Shown piece after piece: positions 37,001-49,000 of a stretch of 64,000 nt of DNA. Both the position numbers and the translations under genes were made by a program. The stretch is from Aphrophora alni. Lineage: Eukaryota; Arthropoda; Insecta; Hemiptera; Aphrophoridae. The stretch is taken from assembly GCA_963513935.1 (NCBI GenBank), contig OY740768.1, forward strand, positions 18,847,177-18,911,176, in the 5' to 3' direction. A model generated the notes under the pieces. The model saw nothing but the letters and a program-made list of their open reading frames with translations. It was not told where the DNA came from and searched no databases. Each line of letters begins with the position of its first letter. The stretch's first letter is position 1.

Positions 37001-40000
37001 TATAAAAACACATATATTGTAACTTGTATACAAAATATAGTATACAATTTGTATAAACAAATCTTCAAAATAAAATAAATATGTATTCCCAAACAATATG
37101 CACTACGTCTTTTGTTACAGTATTTACATCGCACCATTGCGTATGTTCCGGGATCAAAACAAAACCTTCTAACTTAGTATTGCCTATATTGAGTGGTACC
37201 AACTTATAGAATGAAATTTCCTCTACAACATAGTGTAAAACGAATATAATTTCTGATATAACAAAATGGTTTACATCATTTCGTAAAGTGCACCGAATTC
37301 CAAATGAATTTCGTGTCGTCAAGTTTGTTCTACGGTCAAGTAGATATATCTCTGGATCTGTGATGCAGAAAAATTTGTAATCTACGGTTTGAAAGAGAAA
37401 GATGTGATCTATAGAACAGTGTTTTGGTCAACTCGTCTGACAGAAATATAGATTTGTAATCATATCGGGAAATATGGCGTCGCTTTTACGAAAAAGCGCA
37501 GAATTTAAATTTACGATTTTACGCATCAAATAATGCGAACTTCACCAATTTTTGGAATATTACTTATAACGTTTTGTGGTATTTTTTTTGCATGATTATG
37601 CATCTACGGAACATTAGCTTTCCAACGGTATTTTATTTATTGCGATTGGACAATTTTTTGTGGGCGAAATGTTGAATTGCAAAATATGTGTTTTAATTGA
37701 ACTATCTGTCGTTCATCGTCCACGCGCGTGGACATTCACCGGATGGTGAGTTAAATTGATATATTCATATTTTCGACATAGAGATTCATTAAACTAATTA
37801 CATGATTAACTTGGATTTCTTAATTTTTGAGATATTAATAAAAGTGTGATTTTTTTTAGATACTCCATGAAAAACAACAGAAGCTGGAAACCCTCATGAC
37901 AGCTGCATTATTTAATTGTTTAATATTTCTTGCTTCATAAGCTCTTGAGTCTGTTTTCCAAAGCAAAATTTTTGAAATTAATTTGACCTTCAATTTTATA
38001 TACTGTACATACCATTAAACATTTTAGTTGTTATCTCCAACCTAATACAATTTTGTTACAATGTATTTAAAAAATAATGTTCACATATTTATTTATGTTC
38101 ACCCCCTCCTCCAAATAGTTTTAAATAGGATAAGATTCTTTAGGCATACCTTTTTCCACTTTAGATACCTATTTTCACGTAAGAAGATGAAAAACCTCTG
38201 TCATCATCGCCTTATAAAAAAAAAGGGGGGAAAAAAACCATTCAAGACTCCTAGTACTAAAATACACTAATAGTGTCAGGGTCGGAAAAGAAAAAAAGTC
38301 GATCACAAGAGACCTGTTAGGAAAGACAATACATTCAGTTTTAAGACATAGAAAATTAATAAAGAGGAAAAATTTTCAGTATTTCAATAAAATTATTATA
38401 GGGAAATTACAACTGCAATTTCTAGCTTTGAAAGTACAAGGAAAGTATTAAAAAAAGAAAAAAAATTAAAAAGAAAAAACTGATAAATACTTTGTTACTT
38501 TCAGGCCAGACCACATGTTATCGGAAATGGATGATGCTACTTATTTACAGTATTAAAATAAAGGAGATTTTCTTAATGAACAATAATGTATTTAAATCTC
38601 GCATTAAGCTCCCGATTAAATATACTTGGATATTATTACCGTTTCATTCATCATCGTTTAATCAGATATCATTTTCAGTTTTAATTATGACATCTTATTT
38701 CTCTAAACAATGGTATATAGTATATAACAAGTTGGATTTTGCATTAAATGAATATTTTTGGTGATTTATTATAATAAACTATGTAGCTATTACGTAATTT
38801 ATTCATACAAATTTAACTTTTCTAATTTGGTATATTTTTACACAATTTATTCACAATTACATTACAAAACTTTTGTATGTCTTGAAAATATATAATTGGA
38901 ATTTTTTTTGTATGTTGTACATATGGTTTTTTGTGGTGTTTAGGCTTCAATTACTGCAAGATTTTTGAAATTCCTGACATACTAACTCCAAAATTTGTAT
39001 GTGTAATTTTTTTAATTACATATTTATAAATCCAACTTATCTGTCTCAAATGATATATTACAAGTTGGGTTTAGTATAGAATAACAATATTTTAAAGCCA
39101 CTATTATTGTATGGGGTTTTAAAGTGAAAAACCACTGCCGTTATCATCGCCTTCATAAAACTGGAAATGATATTCTCCACATTAATAACATCCAAATGAA
39201 ATAAAAATAATAACATAAAATTTAAACAACAATAGCAAGACTAAAACAAGTGAACAATTGTGAATAAATAACAACATAAGATTTTACAAGCCTGTGAAAA
39301 ATGCCCTACATAAAGTTAACAATAATAAACTATGATAAATACAATAAAAACAAATAATACAGGGTTGTAAAAAGGCCCTGCAATGAATTAACAAGGATTA
39401 AATTTAAAAGGACAACTAAAGATCATACTATAGAGCTGTAAAATTACTGCTGGAACATTTTTAATATTTATAAAAAATATTCTGGTGATGCAAAAAGGAC
39501 AATACTCAATGAAGGATCTGAGCAGTATCCCTAACATTGCCTGAACAGAATCTGGTTTGGCAAATGTCCCATGTACAGCTCTCAGTACAACACAATCAAT
39601 ATATGCTTAATAGGTAAAACACCTCGACAAACTGTTCCATCAGAGATCCATGAGTGATCAGCACGGTAAAAACATAACATACAAGTCCTATTGGCTTCCC
39701 ACTGAGAACTGCTCAGAACACGTAACATATCAAGTATTTTATTACACCGTGTTTTCAGATCAGAAAATGTGAAATCTAAGAAAATCTATGATCAAATAAT
39801 AGGCCTAAAAATTTAGCAGTTACAGTATTTTAAAATTATGTTCCAATGAGAAATAATATAGGCTGATGGTTGAGTCTACGGCAACTAAAAGCAATATATC
39901 ACGTTTTTGATGCAGACAACTTAAATCCTGTCAATCTTGCCATATTAATAAATTAATAATAAATTCGAAGTGTTTTTTTGGTAGTTGCCACATATAAGTA

Positions 40001-43000
40001 AAATCGTCAACAAATAGAGAACACTGGACAGGGTACTCCACATTAGCGATAATGGTGTTGACCACAGCACACTACCTTGAGGGACACCATTCTTTAAATG
40101 AAAACGATCTGACAACATAGTTCCAACACACACTCTGAAATATCTGTTGTTAAGGATTTTTTTTTTTTTTTTTTTTATAAAAGCAACAATATTGCCATTT
40201 ATTCTCCATGATTTTAAAGTATTCAGAATTTTTTTTGTCATGCCATATTATAAGCCCTTTTCCAAGTCAAAAACACTGCAACCAGTATATGATGCAAGAA
40301 AAATGCATTTTGTATGTCAGACTCTAATGAAATCAGCTGTTCGGTAGATGATTGACCCTGCCTTAAAGCTGCATTGTTCATTGCAAACCTCTCGGTTACT
40401 TTCAAGGTACCTAAGAAGGCACTGATTGACCATTAGCTTGCAGAGTACCTAGTAAGAGAAATGGGACAGTAACTTCCTGGTTCAGTTTTCTCTTTACCGA
40501 GTTTTAGAAGAGGTATTACTGTAGCCTTCAACCAAGCACAAGAAAACATTGTTCCTCGAATATATCATTCTATATTTTAAGGAGAGTCAGCTTCCGTCAC
40601 CTTCCCTGATGTTGGGAGGTGTTTAATCGTAGAATAAATTATATTGTCAGGGCCTGGAGCAGAATCCCACCCAGACAACATAGCATACTCTAATTCCTCT
40701 AAGGAAAATGTGGGTATTTAATAGCTATTATTCCAATAGACCTACAGTGAATGGTATTGCTTCCTGAGACAGGGTAAAACATAATATTAATAAATAAGAT
40801 GAAACTAAAACATAAATAAACACATCTTGTATAAACCTTCTATTTCATTTTGTTCTTGAGATTCACGTTTTATACATTATGCAACATTCTACATGTTTTC
40901 ATCCTAACCCAGCTCAAAAACAAAAGCATCACGCTGCAGTGGGTACCTAGTCATTGTGGAGTTCCGGGTAACGAGGCGGCAGACGCTCTAGCTGACCAGG
41001 CATGCAGCATGCGCCCAAGTGAAGAACGACGTTACTCTCTGCAGCACTGTAAGCAGACTGCTAATCGGTCTCTCAATGCGGAATGGCGACAGAGATGGCA
41101 GAATTGCACGTCCGGCCGTGTCTACTTCGAAATTCAGAGACAACCAAATGACCCCAAAATCTACAAGTCGGTTCCGAGAGCAATCGCAACATTTGCGGCT
41201 AGGGCTCGGACGGGGCATATTATTACGAACAATTACCTCCACAGATTTGGTTTAACTGACAGTGCATCATGTGGAACATGCCAGAGAGGATGAGACTTTG
41301 GAGCACATACTCATCCACTGCACCTACCATATAGAAGAAAGACAAACCCTAAAAGAAAATGTCGGTGAAGAGCCCATGCTCAGAAAGATCCTCACAGAAA
41401 CACAGCATTGGGCCTTAGCTGCAAACGTATACCGGAGACATCGAGCCATCGAGGTGAACAGCCTTGGACGCTTGAACTAAGAAGTAAGAAGTAAGTACAT
41501 GTTTTCATGTTTGAAATATATTACACTTGTTACTATAAATTAATTAGATTCAACAGCATTGATAAAATGTTACCAACAGATGTACCAAAAATATTTCTAG
41601 AGGACCAAGGTGTTCAGGAGGGATATAACATAATGCTGTATGATAAAAATGGGTGGTTTTGTTGTATAAGTTTAATCAGAGCTACACAATTTATGTAACT
41701 GATCTCACAGTAACCACATTTCACATTTCCCAGATTATTTTTGGAGATGTTTCTGTGTCTTTCAAGGGATCAAATATAGCTCTTATGAACATATAGCCCT
41801 TATGAACATAAGGTAACAAACCTTGAATCAAATTATTTATCTAATAGTTAACATGTAATTTGTTTGTAAATTAAATGTATCCTAAAAGATTTAATAATTT
41901 TGTTTATCAAATTGAAGCTATAACTAACCTGTAATAGTGGTCTGGGTAGTCCAAGTTCAACAGCCATCTCTGGAGTTATGGGCGTTCTCCATGCATCTGA
42001 ACATTTTATAGCACCATCTACTTTAGCAGCCATTAATGAGTGTTGTCGTACAACAAATATATCACGTACATAATCTGAGATGAATGCATTCAGAGTGCAC
42101 GGGTTTCTAAAAAAATAAAATAAAAACAAATTTAATTTAAATAGAATATATTAATTAGTTGAAGCTCATTTTAATTTTAATATATTAATTAAATTTAATG
42201 AAACATTAAAGTTATTTAACACAATGATGCACAGGCGGAGTTAGTTAGTCAGCACAAATGAACCAAAATATTACCGTAACATGCATATATTTCTTCTTGT
42301 GGAAAAAAAAAATAATTCAACCAGAATAATGAAATTTTAAGAATATTCGCAAGTAACATAACAAGTTTACTTTCTCATATGATCACAGTACAGAAAAGTT
42401 TTGTGATGGCTTAATAAAATGTTTGTTGAGGTTTTTAAAGAAATATCTTTATTAGCTTCCCCTAAGTCCAAAAACATATCTTCCACAGCCAACTTGGGTG
42501 GACTGGTTAGCAATGGCTTTCTGTCAAAGCTTTTTTTAAATAATTAAAACTTGGAAATACTTGGAAACTTTGGAAAAACTTGGCATAAGAGGAAAACGTA
42601 AAAATTTAATTCAATCTGATTTTAACAATATTGATCATATTTTGTTTAAATGTAACCCCTAAGAATCCAAATGAACCATGTTTGGTCACCATCTCCCCCA
42701 AAAATGAGTTCATGAATCTGTTAAAAAATAATATGAATCAGAGACGACATCTTAGAAAGTCGAATCGGCTTAAGGAAGTTTGATCAAATGTTTGAGAAAT
42801 GTTAAGGCTTATGGGATGACCCAAATTAATGTGTTAAACTGCAGAAACAAGAAAATTATTCTGCACAAGTAAATTAATAAAAACAAAATTGAGATTGACT
42901 GCTGTTGGGTTTGTATGAATATTTTCTAAATTAGAAACCAGAATTTCCCTTTCTATGTGAGTTTTTATATAGGTTGAAGTTCATAAACCTTTATATTTAC

Positions 43001-46000
43001 CAAAATTTGGCCAACTGAAATGGGATAAATTGAAATATTCAATATTGTAAGATTGTGTTCATGGTTTAATTTTTTTACCTAGAAACTCCAAAATCAATAT
43101 TTTTGAGGTTTAGAGTTTGGTTTTGTATATGGGTGTATAACAAAGTTAGTGTAATATTTGTACACAAATTATTTCTGATTTATTTAAAGTTTTGACTGCA
43201 AAAAAAATCAGTTAATGTTTATTATTTATATACCAGTTGCCTATCAATTGTTCTTTATAGAATTACTTTTCTGCATTTTTAGAGGATTTGAATTGAACAT
43301 TAATTATGGCTTTTAATTTTTTGAACGCAGGGGTTTGTGTGTGTGTGTGTGTGTGGGGAGGGGAGGGGGGGGGGTAGGAACACTCTCTTGGCCTGGAATT
43401 TTACAGAAAAAAAGAAAAGAAGTGGCACAATTTTTATGTGCTGTGGAACTGTAGATTAAAAAACACGGTTTTGAAATTAGCTTTTTTCTATTCATGTACA
43501 TATACCATACACTCGTAGTCTCCTTTTGAATTATAAATTATTTAATTAGGAGTATAAATTATACAACACAAAAATATATTAAAATTTATTTAATTTGTTA
43601 TATTATAACAATTTTACAATCAACTTTAGTAAAAACGGATATATCTGCAAAAACTTGAAATCAATTTTTAACCCATCACATAACCTCCACATTCACGTAA
43701 GAAAGTAAAAACATTAAGAATTATGGTCATAATCAAACGGTTGTGATTCTTGTAGTAGATATGCTTAAAAAAACTGAGAATTTTGACTTTTTCTTGTAGT
43801 ATGTATATCTTCAAAGCAATATTTTATAACAATTTAACATTTCTTCAGCTTATAATAAAAGGTGTTTATAAAGTCTGGACATATTTGGAAAACAATAATA
43901 AGTTATAATGTTTTATTTATGCCTAATAAAATGTAACAATTTTGTTATTAAATTACATACGACAAACAAAACAATTAGATTAAAAAAAAGAAGAATATGT
44001 CCAAAGTGCTCCCCATTGTTCACTATGCATTGACAATATGGAAAACAAAGTTATTGTTAATATGATCAAACAATGGTGGATCGTGTCTAATCTGTGTGCC
44101 GGCCACATTGATCCTTTGTTTAAGATGATCCATGTTTCTTATTTTCACCTCAAGGAAGAAACCAATATTTGGATTGGTTTTTGACCAGTATCCCACATTT
44201 CGTGTATTATCTTCCCCGATTATATAAAACGGAGCTTTGTTGTTAAATAAGACACAATTTTGTGTATACTTAGGATTGTATCCAATTATTCGGAAAACCA
44301 TGGACACATTATCATGTGCCGATGAGGATCATCTTCATTAAGGCTATGTAGCAATTGCATCTTATAAGATGGAACTTTATTTCCTTTAAAATTTGGGAAA
44401 ATGTCGGATGAGGTATTCCCACTTGCTCTGCATTTTGGTGTGTTGACTTTTGTGGAGGTTGGAATTGTTTTTGTAAGCACTGTTCCTTGACTTCATCAGA
44501 TATTGAAGGACAGTAAGAACTGAAGGACAATCAGAATGAGGTTTATCAGCCACACGGCTAGTTAACTTAACTTTTCTGAAATCTTTGCCGTGGCACTAAT
44601 GTCACTGGATCTCTATCGGGGTGAATCATGTTAAAATTGTTTGCTACTTGCCGACATAACCAGCCTTCGCATCCACTCAGAAAAATCAAATTCACACATT
44701 CATTCACTGTAACATTTGTGTAACTTAGAGTAAACTTTACCTAATTCAAAATGTGTAAAACAAAGTTAAATTTTCCAACAATATGAAAAATCATATGCAA
44801 AATCTTCAGTTGATTCCATTATTAACAGCTGATATTCCTATGTGTGCAGACTTTATAAACAACACCATTGCTAACAGCTGATATTTCAATGTGGATAGAA
44901 TTTATTGATATAATGTACATAATACCCGTAGGAGGTATTATTTCCATAGACAATACAGATTGGCAGATTTGAAGCCATCTGAAGTTGGAATTAATGTTAT
45001 GATTTTATAGAAATTTTTTTCCTATAATGATACAATTTAGAGTTAAGTAATCAAGAATGAAATAAAAAATTCAACAAATCTGAAATTCTTCTTTCTAATG
45101 ATATTAGATCATCAAAAAATCGAAATATTACTAATCGATATTTGATATTTCGTAATCGTAACAAAAAGAAAACGGGAGTAGTTAATTTAGGTTATGACTT
45201 TGTAGAATGTATATATCTAAAAAATTATGACAAGTACAATAATTTGGAATATGAAGTTCGAAATACGGGGGAAAAAAATACTAGAAAATATTGTCAACTT
45301 GTGGTATTAGGCAAGTATTAACATTTACAAAAATTATATAAATGAGGTAATATATTCTTGTATTGCAAAGTTCCGCCATGTGGTACTCTCTACTGACAAA
45401 GCACACCAACTTCATCGAATTTTTAGATTTTTACGTTTCGTCATATGGGATTTAGGTTATATAACTATGAATGGTTGAAACATGTGCCTTACAATAAATA
45501 TGTAAATTAATCTGATACAATCTTTTTTACTAGGCTATAAGTTCAATTGAAAAAAAGTGATTTTTATGGTGAAAAACTTGTTATGAATTCTTGATTTTGA
45601 TAATTTTTATAGATCCTAAACTATAACAGTTAGAACAATTTAGACAACACAGATTGAAAGATGAAGAAATCTTCCATAGAACACTCTTACTGTAGATTAG
45701 TTGAACAGAAATATGGATTTGTGTAAATTAGATGAAGAATGACATAATTATATGTTTCACTGCTACGAATGTTGCAGCGTTACGAAATACACAAATTTTA
45801 CCAATTAATTCAATATTATTTATAAGTTTCATGTACTTTTGGTTGAATGAATATTATTGTTTGGAAGATTAACTTTATGGTCTATAAATTATTGTGGAAT
45901 AATGATTTTTAATAGGGTAAATGTTGAAGTGAAAAAAAAAGTGACTACCGCTGCATAGGATGGGATTTTGTGTACCGCTGTGTACAAATCAGTTGGAGGG

Positions 46001-49000
46001 TTAAAGACCAATGAAAATTTAAATTTAAAAAATGTATTAAAACATTTGCTGTGAGTCAATATATTTTACTCAGTGGAAGAGTTTCTTGTTTAAATTTTAT
46101 AAATGTATTTTATATAATTATGAGTTTGTTATTTTCCATAATTAGTTGTATATTTTAGAATTCATTATTGGTGTTATATTCTTTTTTAATAATAATTATT
46201 ATTATAAATTTTAGTGTATTAGATCAGTTTTAATTTGTAATTGACAATTGCTGTACAAATTGTGTTTGTCTAATGTCTGATTAAATAAATAACTGAGGCC
46301 CAAAGGACATGACAAATGAGTGGATTGAATATGTCACCTACGAAAACTAAAATTCATTGCTACATGAAAATAAGAATGGTGTATTCAGTATTTCATATAA
46401 ACAGATGCAATATTATTTTAATTTTTAGTAGAATTGATTGTTCCAGTATTTCCTGAATTATATTTGTTTACGTCATAGTATATTAATGATTCACAGGATA
46501 AACTGTGGAGCCAAAATTAATTTAATGATACTTATGATAAAAAAAATTAAAAAAATTGTAAATATTTACCCTGGAGGACAATTCATAGAGTCTTCTATTT
46601 CTTCGATGAATCTCATAAGAGGAATAAAAATTAAAGTTATATTTTGAGGTTCTGGCAGACATACTAGTAATTTTTCTCTCTGAGCTGCTTCTCCTGTTCC
46701 CTATACATAAATAAAATTTATTACCAACAGGAAAACAGTAAATTGTAAAAGATAATAATAATAATAATTTTTTAGTATTAGAACAAAGACAATTGAATGA
46801 TTTAGAGTTATTAGTTAACAGATGTGTAATAGTCTGTATTTATTTAGTTTACAGTAGATAAATAAATATCACTTTAAACTTGGTATTATTGTATAAAAAA
46901 TTTTGTCCCAACCTTGGCATCCATACATAGTACATTTTTCTCAAAGACTTATGAAACTATTTTAGTAAAATTTAGCATACATGTTCCTAAGGTAAATTGG
47001 CAAAAAATTGGTATGATTTTTTAAATATTAAAATTCTTCCATCAAGTTTCAATTAAATTAATGTTCACCTTAAAAAATAACTTTCACATACACATTTTAC
47101 TGATATGTCAAAAATAAACCACAGAAATATACATCAGACAGATACTAGAGCCTTGTTTATTCTAGCGATTAAAATCAGCCTCAAACTAAAATTTCAACAC
47201 CTGAGACACAATTTTATTTCGAATCCTTTTGAAAAAGTTATATCAAAGAATATTACATTATATTTTGTTACTATATTCACTGCAATTGACATCTGAAGCC
47301 AAATTAATAATAATCAATTTTAAATCCTTTAATGTTAAATTACCTTTATATAATAATTATTAGAAGTATATATTCCAATAAAAAAGGTTATAGTTACCTT
47401 CAGTCCAGAAGCAGGTTGGTCTTTTAAATAATTGTTCATAGTTAATGCATGTGAAGAATATTCAAACTTGAACAGTGATCCTTTTCTAGATCTACACAAA
47501 TAAAGTTATATCTTAAGCATTTATTTAAAAAATAATATCATTCCAATTCATTTATTATATATTTTGTCAATAAGCAACGAGATAAAAAGATTAATATTTC
47601 TATACTATTTAGAGTGGTCTAATTACTCAAGAAAAGTCAATTGAATTAAAATAAACACTAGGTATTAAATAAAAATAATTCCTTTATACTTGAATACTCA
47701 AGAGTTCTGAGGTTCCTCAGATATTTGAGGTTTTGTCTTAATTCTTGGAGGTGAACTGAGGTACACTATGTTGTACCTCCAACACCAGTAATGGATTGTG
47801 CGAATTTTATAACAATCTTATATCTCTGAAACAATCTTATATCTTACAAAGTTATCTTATAACTCTGTTGTTACTTAAAAATGATTCACATTTTGGACGA
47901 TTAGATCTTTACAATGAAATTTTACCATAAAAATAAAGAAAACATTTTAGTCGTCTATTTTTATGTAATGACATGTATTTCAATTGCATATATTTATGTG
48001 CATTTGTGATAAAATATATATGAACCTTCAAAAAAAAAATTCCACACTATTTAGTCCATGGATCTGTATGACAATCAACCGGTTTCTCTTTGGAAATGTT
48101 GAAGAACTTTAACTGTCAATAGGAGTGAGTACTTTTGGTTTTACATGATAGTGACAAGTTGGAGCTGATATTACTTTTGGTTTCTTACAGATGTTTGTGT
48201 CTGTTAATTATATGGTACAAACAGTCTTTATGATGGGATAGCTGTAATTTACGAGGAGATACAAATCATTTTACTTCAATCATGAATTGTTTACTAGATA
48301 AATCATCTAGTTACCTCTTAATACAAAATTATGGGTAGGTTGTAGACAACTATACAGGGCTAGAGTAGTATGTTTAAATTGTTATCATTAAAATAGTTTA
48401 ATTTAGTTTTTAATTAATTCATCTAGATTATCTAATTAAATGTGTTAGAGTACGGTAATTGGGGGTTGCATTGATACTCCAATATTCTCTAAACATTCAC
48501 GGCCAGCACTTGACACGACTTTATATGTACTAACTAGCATAATCTATTTAAGGTTCAGTGTTAGTATACCAAATTACTGTTCGATATCAATGCAAGCGCC
48601 CCCTCGTGTTACACATTCAAACTACTTTAATATTTGTATGCACCAAATTATAAGGTAATTTAACAGAAAATATGAAAGTGTCATTTGATTTTATACAAAA
48701 AGGGATTGAGAGTAAGAACATAAGATGTATTAATTTGATGTAAATATTCTACTGGAACAAAAAAAAAAAAAAAAAAAAAAAAAATCACAAATTTGCATAC
48801 ATAAATTAACAATTATATACAAACTTTTCTTAACAATTATATACAAATTTCTGTAGTTAAAATTATAATATGTAACAGGTCTCTGAAAAATCTCTCAGTA
48901 TTAGTCAGGCGATCTGTAATGGTTAAAAAGAGACAAATTTGTAATTAATTATAATGACAAAGAACTGAATACTGAAAATAAAACATACCTTGCTGTCTGC

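Noticed and set aside
43661..43700. TTAACCC at 43669 as the left end of the piggyBac-like copy ending at 46000
   Set aside because: The following bases do not match the family terminus, and the interior sequence up to 45 kb is unrelated.
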